In this document: positions 23,075 to 31,012 of the stretch, one piece after another
Position numbering within the stretch: position 1 is the stretch's first letter
How the letters are laid out: the number at the start of each line of letters is the position of its first letter
From: an uncultured Bacteroides sp.
GTDB taxonomy: Bacteria; Bacteroidota; Bacteroidia; Bacteroidales; Bacteroidaceae
Direction of reading: 5' to 3'
Assembly: GCA_900546645.1 (NCBI GenBank)
Contig: URDR01000027.1
Span: 1-33,414, forward strand
Length of the DNA: 33,414 nt
Translations under genes and position numbers: made by a program
Notes under the pieces: generated by a model
Databases searched by the model: none
What the model was told of the DNA's origin: nothing
The model's input: the letters and a program-made list of their open reading frames with translations, nothing else

Positions 23075-23114
23075 TTTGGGGGATATTAGCTTGGTGATAT
23101 TGAGATTGTTTCTG

Positions 23115-23138
23115 CTGGTTTCCAGCTTTGGAAACCAG
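23115..23138 (+). terminator. Hairpin after the NahK-like kinase gene
   Basis: CTGGTTTCCA and its exact complement (23129-23138) around a 4-nt loop, 41 nt after the stop. No U-tract follows, so intrinsic termination is doubtful; it may protect the RNA end. Confidence 0.45.
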
Positions 23139-23166
23139 TCAGTGAAACTTAGAATATGATGGGCAA

Positions 23167-23280
23167 ACCGTGTAGGGCGCGTGTAGGTAATTGGTGCGTC
23201 CTACACGGTCTTACACCGCACCCTACACGCTGTAATTTCTTATTTTATAGTTGTTTAACCCTAAAAACGTGTAGGGTGCA
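23167..23280. repeat. GTGTAGGGYGC inverted-repeat cluster
   Basis: ACCGTGTAGG (23167-23176) pairs with 23200-23209, and GCACCCTACACG (23218-23229) pairs exactly with 23268-23279; a further GTGTAGG lies at 23181-23187. So five copies of one unit occur on both strands within 114 nt, in the spacer between the convergent kinase and CHR transporter genes. Confidence 0.65.
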
Positions 23281-23326
23281 GGTAAATTTCGTGAAAACTT
23301 CTTTTATGGGAGAAAGAAGACGTACT

Positions 23327-23893
23327 TTAATAGCACAGGTATCCGATAACCCCGGCAATGATTATCAGTAAAATTGGATTTATTTTGTATCGATAAGATG
23401 CTATAAATGTTCCGGCAAATAACACGGAACTGATTATGACCTGATAGGAATTGTTTCCAAAGTTTTCACCATTCATGAGTACTAAAGCTGCGGCAGCCAA
23501 TAAACCGACAACTCCTGGACGCAATCCGCGGAATACGGATTCTACGGCAGGATGTTTTTGATATTTCAGAAAAAAACGACTGATGAAAATCATCAAGATG
23601 AATGAGGGCAAGACGACCGAAACGGTGGCAATAACAGACCCGATGACACCTATGGCATGTGAATATCCGGCATTTACGATGGCTGTATAGCCTACATACG
23701 TTGCCGAGTTGATACCGATAGGTCCGGGAGTCATTTGACTGAGGGCTATAATATCTGTAAACTCGGATGTGGTGAGCCATTGATAGCGGGTTACGACCTC
23801 TCCCTGAATCATGGAAATCATGGCATATCCGCCTCCAAAACCGAATAGCCCGATTTTGAAAAAAGTATAGAAGAGCTGTAAGAATAATAGCAT
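23327..23893 (-). CDS. CHR-family (chromate-type) transporter, half protein
   Basis: 188 residues, about six membrane helices. One of two half-size CHR proteins expected to work as a pair. Features: FKIGLFGFGGGYAMISMIQGEVV, LSQMTPGPIGINSATYVGY, a positively charged loop (SRFFLKYQKHPAVESVFRGLRPGVVG) and the repeat-like C-terminal helices. The family exports chromate in some bacteria; in anaerobes without chromate exposure the true substrate is unknown. Its ATG lies 12 nt after the partner gene. Confidence 0.88.
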   Translation of the reverse strand: MLLFLQLFYTFFKIGLFGFGGGYAMISMIQGEVVTRYQWLTTSEFTDIIALSQMTPGPIGINSATYVGYTAIVNAGYSHAIGVIGSVIATVSVVLPSFILMIFISRFFLKYQKHPAVESVFRGLRPGVVGLLAAAALVLMNGENFGNNSYQVIISSVLFAGTFIASYRYKINPILLIIIAGVIGYLCY

Positions 23894-23905
23894 GTTTAAT
23901 CCTCC

Positions 23906-24454
23906 TTATTTTTTGTGATGCGTTCTTTCATATAGTCCGTAAAGATAGCCTCCTGTTCCGCTGAGAATGATAACGTAGATGGGTGAGAACCCTAAAAGCC
24001 AGATGAAAAGAGCTGAGATGGCTGGAATCCAAATGTTATAACGGCTGATGCGTGCCGACTTAGCCATCTTGAACGTGGGTGCAGCAATCAGAGCCACTAC
24101 AGCCGGACGGATTCCTTTAAAAATGCGTTCTACCGTTTCTACATGTTGGAACTGGCGAAAAAACAGAGCTATCATCAGCATGATGATAAACGAAGGCAGC
24201 ACAGTTCCCAATGCCATCCAGAAAGCCCCCCAGAACTTTCGCAACTTATAGCCGATGAAGATGGCTATATTAACCGCAAAGATACCCGGAACTGTTTGTG
24301 CCAGCGCCATTAAATCAAGGAAATCTTCTTTCGATATCCATTTCCGTTTATCCACAAGTTCTGCTTCTATAAGAGGAACCATTGCATATCCTCCACCGAT
24401 GGTGAATAGTCCGATTCGGCTGAAAATGAGGAACGATTTCAGGTAAAAGTTCAT
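23906..24454 (-). CDS. CHR-family (chromate-type) transporter, partner half
   Basis: 182 residues, about six membrane helices. FSRIGLFTIGGGYAMVPLIEAELVDKRKWISKEDFLDLMALAQTVPGIFAVNIAIFIGY is the CHR core; here the PGP of the partner is PGI, and the fold is otherwise parallel (RQFQHVETVERIFKGIRPAVVALI). Paired short CHR genes are the normal arrangement. It begins 13 nt after the stop of the hybrid regulator, with no promoter in between, so it is probably read through from that gene or from within it. Confidence 0.88.
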   Translation of the reverse strand: MNFYLKSFLIFSRIGLFTIGGGYAMVPLIEAELVDKRKWISKEDFLDLMALAQTVPGIFAVNIAIFIGYKLRKFWGAFWMALGTVLPSFIIMLMIALFFRQFQHVETVERIFKGIRPAVVALIAAPTFKMAKSARISRYNIWIPAISALFIWLLGFSPIYVIILSGTGGYLYGLYERTHHKK

Positions 24455-24467
24455 AATTGCATTCTTT

Positions 24468-27400
24468 TTATTTATTCTGTTTCATGTATACGCTGGGTGG
24501 TACACCATAAAACTTCTTAAATGTATCGGTAAAATACTTCGGGTCGGCAAATCCCATCCGGTCGGCTACTTCCGAAACCGTATAGCGCTGACTTTGCAAT
24601 AAAAAGGCAGCTTCTTTCATGCGGATGTTTCGGATGAAGTCATTGGGGGCTATGCCTGTCAGTGCTTTTATTTTATTGTAAAAGCTTGTCCGGCTCATGT
24701 TTACTTCAGCGCATAGGATGTCTATGGTCAGGTCTTTTCCTAAATGCTGTTTGACCAGTTCGGTAACTCGCTGCATAAACTCGTCATCGAGGCTGGATGG
24801 AAGTTTAACCTCTTCGGTGGCAGCAAGATTAGGCAGATGAATCATCATCTGCTGAAAGCGCAGCTGAATGAGATTCCGGTTTTCGAGAATTGTCCGTATG
24901 TTGGCTTCCAGTACCATTAAATCGAAAGGCTTTATAATATATTGGTCGGCTTTTATTTCCAGCCCTTCCAAAATATGCTCTTTATCTCCTAAAGCCGTTA
25001 GTAAGATAACCGGAATATGGCTGGTTTCGATATGTTCTTTCACTTGCCGGCAAAGTTCTTTCCCGTCCATGATAGGCATCATTACATCCGATAAAATCAA
25101 GTCAGGCTGCCGCAAGGCAATTTTGTCAAGAGCTTCTTTTCCATTGCTTGCCCCTTGTACTTGGTAAATGGAAGAGAGGCTTTGCATGATAAACGACCGT
25201 AATGCGTTATTGTCATCAACTATGAGGATGAGCGGAGCATTTTCCGGACTTTTATTCAAAGAGATGACATCGGTTTGAGTCGTTGGGCTCGGAGTGATTT
25301 GCGACAGTTTCCGCTGGTTGTTTTCCTCGGGTATTTCCGACTTGTATTGATATTTTTTTCCTTGAAGAGGAAAGCATAGCTGGAATGTTGTACCCACATT
25401 TTCAGTGCTGGTACAAGTGATTTTCCCTTCATGGCTTCTTATCAGCCGATAAGTCAGAAGCATGCCGATACCGCAACCGGTAATAAGTTGATTAGTTGCG
25501 TTATATCCTCTGAATATGTATTTGAAAAGTTTCTTTTGGTCTTCTTTAGATATGCCTATGCCGGTATCTGATATTTTTAGCCACCAATGGCTTTTGCTGT
25601 GCCATGCTTCCAAAGAGACGCTTCCTCCCTGTGGGGTATATTTAAGTGCGTTCGAAAGCAGGTTATGCAGAATAGAGTCTATTTTTTTCGAGTCAATCCA
25701 TACGTCCAGCTCTTTGAAATTACTTTTATACTCCAGATGCAGTCCTAAGCTTGTAGCATAATCCTCAAAGCGTTGAAGATAATTTTGCAGATAGGTATTC
25801 AGCTCATGTTTTGAGACAAAAATGCGGGAGCTGTATAACTCTTCTTTTTGGAAGTTAAGCAGATTGTCGGCAAATTCCGAAAGGTTTTCTGCATTTTGAA
25901 TAGCGAGGTCTAAATTGGTTTTTCCCTGCTCGGAGAGTTTTTCATTCTTCAGGATTTCACTGAGTGGAGTCTTGATAAGCGTAAGTGGCGTACGGATATC
26001 GTGTGCTGCATTGGTGAAGAAGTTGATCTTTTCTTTTGAAATCTGTCTTTCTTTCTTGATGTTTTGATACCTGAACCATAAATAGATGCTTCCTATGATG
26101 AGTGTGGCATATACCAAGAAAGCCCAAAAGGTAAGCCAGAAGGGACGCCCTATCTCAATGTTGATAATGCGTTCTTCCAGTACCTGATGGTTGTCTAATA
26201 AAATGGCTCTTACGCGTAGGGTATAGTTGCCCGGTGATAAGTTGGTATAACGAATCAGCCCGTTGTCGGATGGGGGAGTCCATTCATCATAAAACCCTTC
26301 TAACTTCCAAGTATATTGCACATTCGACGGATTGTCATAATTGATGGAAGATACATTCATTGAAAATGTATTTTGGTTGTAATTCAGTTTGAATCCGCTG
26401 GTCTCATCCAATAGTTGGGTTAATGGAGAGCCTTTCTCACCCGGATGAACCGTATGGTACATAATGTTCAGGTTGGTGAAAACCATCCGTGAAGAAAATT
26501 CGTGTGTCAGTTCTGTCGTATCGGGTAGCAAGATGGCTCCTTCATTGCTCCCGAAAATAAGATTGCCACGGCTGTGTGCTGCCGCATTGGGGTTGAAGTT
26601 GGCAGCTAAGAGTCCTTGCTCCTTTGTCCAGTTGGTAAACTGGTTGTTCTTGGTGTTGAGAAGTGAAAGTCCGTTCTCGGTCCCTAAAAATAAGTTCCCG
26701 TTTTGATTCGGCAGGATGCTGTATATGTTATTGGTTTGTAATCCGCTGTTTTCAGCATAAAAGTTGGTGGCATTTCCTGTTTTATTGTCAATGATGAATA
26801 ATCCGTTGCCATAGGTTCCTACATATGTAAGTTTGTTTTCGGGGTGAGTATATATGGTATTGATACATCCAAAATTGATATCTCTCTTATACGGAAGGAG
26901 TTCATTGTTTTTTTTGTTGAACAGGTAGAGGCCATTGATTGTACCAATCCACAACGAGGTACTGTCTCGTTGTGAGATGTGGTTGATGGGATAATTGATA
27001 TTAAAAGTTTCGTGTTTTGCTGTTTTGTGATTATACGATTTCAGACTATAGAAACCGCCGGTCCAAACAATATCGTCTGTGTCTTTGAAGATACTCCGGA
27101 TGTATTTGTCTGGCGTTTTATTGTAGTCAAGTTCTTCTTGTTGGTAAAATTCAATTTTTCCTGAGCGTTTATTTATGAGATAAATACCCGACATATAGCC
27201 GCCGGCTAAAATCTGCCCGTTGCCTATGTCGCATAAAGCAATGAATATATGGTTTTCATTGCTAGTGCTTTCTTTATTGTCAGTGCTTTCATGAAATGAA
27301 GACAGGTAATTCACCCATTTTTTTTGCCGGAAATCATAGCGGCTGATGCCATTGCTCGTGGCATACCAGACATCTCCATCTTCATCTTCAATGATTCCGT

Positions 27401-28466
27401 TGACTGAGTTGTTGATAAGTGAATGGTTTGAGTTGGGTGAATGCTTAATCCAGGTGTAGCTGGGGTATTTTTCAGAATATACCGTAATTCCGGTAGGATA
27501 GATAACACTCCAGATACGGCCGCTCCTATCAATGCAAAGGTCCTTGATAATACTTCCGTTCATTTTGTTGGGGTGCTTGCTGTCTTCTTGGAGAAATTCG
27601 GTTAATTTCTTTTGTGGAATATTCAGCTTGTAAACACCATCTCCATCCGTAGCAATCAATACTTCATTGGGGTCTTTTTGGCTTTGGATAATCGTGTTTA
27701 CGCCAATATCTACCATGACATTTCCCATGTTTGATAATTCACAGGTAAAGGGGTCGTAAATAAATAAGTTTCCCTGCAGGGTGTTGATTATCAGTTTCCT
27801 TGTAACAGGGTGATAATATACATAATTGATGAGCCGGATAGAGGGTAGATGAATGGCTGTAACATTATCTAATTTATCGTTTTCGAATGTGGCGGTATAG
27901 AGTTTATGCTCAGTAGCAATATATAATAGGTGGCCTGCTCCTTGTGTGATGCAGATTATTTTCCCTGATATGTGAGAAGCCAACCGGTAGTATTTTTTAT
28001 TTTTCCCGTTAAAAATATATTGATGATTATCAGTGCAAAACCAGATATTGCTGTTCCTGTCCATAAACGTGGTGGTAACAGGTAGTGCTTTTGTCTCCGG
28101 GAAAGCTTCTTCAAGGTCAAACATGAGCTGGAATTGGTCTTTTGTTTTGTTGAACCGGAATACCAGCCCGTCCTTTCCTATTTCCCATAGTGTTTTTTCT
28201 TCATCGGTTTTTAAAATATTTAAGTTAGGATAAAAATTGACGGCTTTATTGTTTTTATATAGGGGATAGCGTACAAATTGCTTTCCGTTGTATCGCTCGA
28301 TTCCTTTATGGGTAAGAATCCACATATAGCCTTGCTGGTCTTGCTGTATAGAGAGGACACGCCGGCTGCTTAGTCCTTCTTCCATGCCGATGTATTTAAA
28401 TATTTGTGCTTGTGTTGAGAATAAAGAAACCCATAGAATAAATAATATAGCAATCAGTTTTTTCAT
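24468..28466 (-). CDS. Hybrid two-component system sensor-regulator (HTCS)
   Basis: 1332 residues from the ATG at 28466 (MKKLIAILF, signal peptide to about residue 20). An inner-membrane one-protein sensor of glycan fragments. Order: periplasmic two-component propeller repeats (about 25-690, e.g. EEGLSSRRVLSIQQDQQGYMWILTHKGIERY), Y_Y_Y domain (about 700-765), one membrane helix (about 776-799), histidine kinase with H822 in NAAHDIRTPL and ATPase motifs (NALKYTPQGG, DTGIGISKEDQ), receiver with D1127 in LILSDVMMP and the KPFD lysine, and AraC-type DNA-binding domain (about 1225-1332, EVADRMGFADPKYFTDTFKKFYGVPP). It is divergent from the GH20 genes and likely controls them. An in-frame start 69 nt upstream would disturb the signal peptide. 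Confidence 0.95.
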   Translation of the reverse strand: MKKLIAILFILWVSLFSTQAQIFKYIGMEEGLSSRRVLSIQQDQQGYMWILTHKGIERYNGKQFVRYPLYKNNKAVNFYPNLNILKTDEEKTLWEIGKDGLVFRFNKTKDQFQLMFDLEEAFPETKALPVTTTFMDRNSNIWFCTDNHQYIFNGKNKKYYRLASHISGKIICITQGAGHLLYIATEHKLYTATFENDKLDNVTAIHLPSIRLINYVYYHPVTRKLIINTLQGNLFIYDPFTCELSNMGNVMVDIGVNTIIQSQKDPNEVLIATDGDGVYKLNIPQKKLTEFLQEDSKHPNKMNGSIIKDLCIDRSGRIWSVIYPTGITVYSEKYPSYTWIKHSPNSNHSLINNSVNGIIEDEDGDVWYATSNGISRYDFRQKKWVNYLSSFHESTDNKESTSNENHIFIALCDIGNGQILAGGYMSGIYLINKRSGKIEFYQQEELDYNKTPDKYIRSIFKDTDDIVWTGGFYSLKSYNHKTAKHETFNINYPINHISQRDSTSLWIGTINGLYLFNKKNNELLPYKRDINFGCINTIYTHPENKLTYVGTYGNGLFIIDNKTGNATNFYAENSGLQTNNIYSILPNQNGNLFLGTENGLSLLNTKNNQFTNWTKEQGLLAANFNPNAAAHSRGNLIFGSNEGAILLPDTTELTHEFSSRMVFTNLNIMYHTVHPGEKGSPLTQLLDETSGFKLNYNQNTFSMNVSSINYDNPSNVQYTWKLEGFYDEWTPPSDNGLIRYTNLSPGNYTLRVRAILLDNHQVLEERIINIEIGRPFWLTFWAFLVYATLIIGSIYLWFRYQNIKKERQISKEKINFFTNAAHDIRTPLTLIKTPLSEILKNEKLSEQGKTNLDLAIQNAENLSEFADNLLNFQKEELYSSRIFVSKHELNTYLQNYLQRFEDYATSLGLHLEYKSNFKELDVWIDSKKIDSILHNLLSNALKYTPQGGSVSLEAWHSKSHWWLKISDTGIGISKEDQKKLFKYIFRGYNATNQLITGCGIGMLLTYRLIRSHEGKITCTSTENVGTTFQLCFPLQGKKYQYKSEIPEENNQRKLSQITPSPTTQTDVISLNKSPENAPLILIVDDNNALRSFIMQSLSSIYQVQGASNGKEALDKIALRQPDLILSDVMMPIMDGKELCRQVKEHIETSHIPVILLTALGDKEHILEGLEIKADQYIIKPFDLMVLEANIRTILENRNLIQLRFQQMMIHLPNLAATEEVKLPSSLDDEFMQRVTELVKQHLGKDLTIDILCAEVNMSRTSFYNKIKALTGIAPNDFIRNIRMKEAAFLLQSQRYTVSEVADRMGFADPKYFTDTFKKFYGVPPSVYMKQNK

Positions 28467-28495
28467 AGAGTATATACAAAAGATAGAATTCATTG

Positions 28496-28526
28496 CAAAG
28501 TTCGGAAAAAATAGCGGCTTATCAAA
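28496..28526 (-). promoter_or_regulatory. Candidate promoter of the HTCS gene
   Basis: TTTG (28526-28523) and GAACTTTG (28503-28496) spaced 19 nt; the -7 box has G in place of the first T of TAnnTTTG. Confidence 0.4.
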
Positions 28527-28577
28527 GAGAGTCAATCTAAAAAACGCATTCTAAAAAAACTAAAAATAAAACGACGC

Positions 28578-28608
28578 TTTGTGGTTTTGCTTTTATTTTA
28601 TACCTTTG
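28578..28608 (+). promoter_or_regulatory. Promoter of the GH20 operon
   Basis: TTTG (28578-28581) and TACCTTTG (28601-28608) with a 19-nt gap, a full consensus match, 50 nt ahead of the first ATG. An apparent GTG start at 28581 lies in the -33 box and is therefore not used. Confidence 0.7.
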
Positions 28609-28658
28609 CATTTCAGAAAAAAAATTATTTATTGTTTAACCTTAAATTTATCATTGAT

Positions 28659-31007
28659 ATGATGAGAAGTTTATATTCAAAGGCGCTTGGCTTGCTATTA
28701 GGTGGTGTGTTAATCGCTTCTTGTTCTCAAAAAGAACTTGTTACGGCAGACTATCAGATTGTGCCACTGCCATTGCAGATTTCAGATGTATCTGCCTCTT
28801 CTTCATTTTTGCTTAAAGATGGAGTGAAAGTTATTTATCCGGAAGGAAATGATATGATGCGTCGGAATGCTGAGTTCTTGGCTGATTATGTGAAACAGCA
28901 GACGGGTATTTCTTTGAACTTGCAGGCGGGAGCAGCTGAAGAAGGAGCAATCTGCTTGGCTTTGGGCTTAGAAAATCAAAATGCTGAAGCCTATCAGATG
29001 AAGGTTGATGATAAAGGTGTGCAAATTACGGGAGCTTCCGAGGCCGGTGTTTTTTATGGTATTCAAACTTTCAGAAAATCTCTGTCGGCTTTTGAAAATG
29101 TAAATGTACAGTTGCCGGCTGTAGAAATCAATGATGCTCCTCGTTTTGCTTATAGAGGTATGCACTTGGATGTGGCTCGTCATTTCTATTCTTTGGATGA
29201 AGTGAAAGAATACATCGATATGATGGCTCTTCATAACATGAACCGCTTCCATTGGCACTTGACAGATGACCAGGGTTGGCGTATTGAAATCAAGAAATAT
29301 CCGAAACTGATGTCTGTAGCATCTCAGCGCTCAGAAACATTGGTCGGACGTTATGGATCTGGTAAATATGACGGAACTCCTTATGGCGGATATTATACTC
29401 AAGAACAGATCAAGGAAGTGATTGCTTATGCGGCTGATCGGCATATCGTTGTGATTCCGGAAATCGATCTTCCCGGACACATGCAGGCTGCGATTACTGC
29501 TTATCCGGAACTGGGATGTACAGGCGGTCCGTACGAAGTGCGTACTACTTGGGGAATTTCGGATGATGTGTTGTGTATCGGAAATGAAAAGAGCATGGAA
29601 TTCGTGAAGGATGTTCTGGCTGAGGTTGCTGAGTTGTTCCCTTCTGAGTATATTCATGTGGGAGGAGACGAATGCCCGAAGGTGCGTTGGGCTAAGTGTC
29701 CGAAGTGTCAGGCTCTCATTAAGAAGTTAGGATTAAAGTCGGATGCAAGTCACACCAAAGAAGAACGCTTGCAGAGCTATGTAATCACCGAGGCTGAAAA
29801 ATTCTTGAATTCAAAAGGCAAGCAGATTATCGGTTGGACTGAAATTTTGGAAGGAGGGTTGTCGCCTAATGCTACTTTGATGTCTTGGATTGGTGAAGCG
29901 GGTGGAATTGAAGCTGCACGTCAGCATCATGACGTAATTATGACGCCTAACACTTATCTGTATTTTGACTATTATCAAGCTTCGGATGTTGATAAGGAGC
30001 CTTTAGCTATTGGTGGATATCTTCCTATGGAAAAAGTATATAGCTATGAGCCGATGCCTTCTTCGTTGACTGCGGAAGAACAGCAATATATAAAAGGTGT
30101 ACAGGCAAACTTGTGGACGGAGTACATCCCAACATTTAGTCAAGCTCAATATATGGTTCTTCCGAGAATGGCTGCTTTGGCTGAAACTCAGTGGAGCGAT
30201 GGTTCGAAAAAGGATTATCAAAACTTCTTGAAACGTATGCCTCGCTTGACTATGATTTATGATTGCTATAAATGGAATTATGCTAAACACATTTTTAATG
30301 TAAACGTTTCCATGAAGCCAGCACCCGAAGCAAAAGCGCTGGAAGTTACACTTGTTACTATTCCGGGCAGTGACATCTATTATACGCTTGACGGAAGTGA
30401 ACCTGGCGAGAAGTCTCAGAAGTATACCGAACCTTTCTTTCTGAATAAATCGGCTGTTCTGAAAGCGGTTGCCATTCAGAACTCATCTTCACGTAAAGTC
30501 TCGGATGTTGTGACTGAAACGGTTGAAACACATAAGGCTTTTATGAAACCGTTTACTTTATTGCAGGAAAACCAGAAGAAATTTACTCCTAACGGGCCAA
30601 ATGTATTGGTTGACGGACGTAAAGGTGGACAGACTTTCAGCTCCGGCGGATGGGTGGCTGTGCAAGGAAATGACATTGAAGCAGTTATCGATTTGGAGGA
30701 AATGACAGAAATCAGTTCTGTTTCAGTCGATGCCTTTGTGAACCGGAATGACTGGATTTTTGATGCACGTGCTTATTCGGTAGCTGTTTCCGAAGATGGA
30801 AAGACTTATAAAAAGGTAGCTTCTGAAACATATCCGGCAATGAAAGAAACCGATACCGACGGTATAAAGAATCATACATTGACTTTCTCTCCGGTGAAGG
30901 CGCGTTTCGTAAAGGTGAAGATGGACAGTGAACATGCTATACCTTCATGGCATGGGGCTAAAGGAAAGGCCGGACATTTGTTTGTTGATGAAATAATTGT
31001 GAAGTAA
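28659..31007 (+). CDS. GH20 beta-N-acetylhexosaminidase lipoprotein (with C-terminal modules)
   Basis: 782 residues from ATG 28659 (the next codon is also ATG). Lipoprotein: lipobox LIASC with Cys 22. Order: GH20 N-terminal alpha/beta domain (about 30-150), catalytic barrel (about 155-510) with RYGMHLDVARHF-like entry (FAYRGMHLDVARHF), WHLTDDQGWRIEI, VIPEIDLPGHM and catalytic D337-E338 in YIHVGGDECPK, then a chitobiase C-terminal-type module (about 550-625, IYYTLDGSEPGEKS) and an F5/8-type-C-like carbohydrate-binding module (about 640-782). Cleaves terminal GlcNAc or GalNAc from glycans at the cell surface or in the periplasm. It begins 192 nt from the divergent HTCS start and 5 nt before the second GH20 gene. 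Confidence 0.95.
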   Translation: MMRSLYSKALGLLLGGVLIASCSQKELVTADYQIVPLPLQISDVSASSSFLLKDGVKVIYPEGNDMMRRNAEFLADYVKQQTGISLNLQAGAAEEGAICLALGLENQNAEAYQMKVDDKGVQITGASEAGVFYGIQTFRKSLSAFENVNVQLPAVEINDAPRFAYRGMHLDVARHFYSLDEVKEYIDMMALHNMNRFHWHLTDDQGWRIEIKKYPKLMSVASQRSETLVGRYGSGKYDGTPYGGYYTQEQIKEVIAYAADRHIVVIPEIDLPGHMQAAITAYPELGCTGGPYEVRTTWGISDDVLCIGNEKSMEFVKDVLAEVAELFPSEYIHVGGDECPKVRWAKCPKCQALIKKLGLKSDASHTKEERLQSYVITEAEKFLNSKGKQIIGWTEILEGGLSPNATLMSWIGEAGGIEAARQHHDVIMTPNTYLYFDYYQASDVDKEPLAIGGYLPMEKVYSYEPMPSSLTAEEQQYIKGVQANLWTEYIPTFSQAQYMVLPRMAALAETQWSDGSKKDYQNFLKRMPRLTMIYDCYKWNYAKHIFNVNVSMKPAPEAKALEVTLVTIPGSDIYYTLDGSEPGEKSQKYTEPFFLNKSAVLKAVAIQNSSSRKVSDVVTETVETHKAFMKPFTLLQENQKKFTPNGPNVLVDGRKGGQTFSSGGWVAVQGNDIEAVIDLEEMTEISSVSVDAFVNRNDWIFDARAYSVAVSEDGKTYKKVASETYPAMKETDTDGIKNHTLTFSPVKARFVKVKMDSEHAIPSWHGAKGKAGHLFVDEIIVK

Positions 31008-31012
31008 TTGTT

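Noticed and set aside
28581..28658. GTG start giving the first GH20 protein 26 extra residues
   Set aside because: The GTG overlaps the -33 box; starting at 28659 gives a clean lipoprotein signal.
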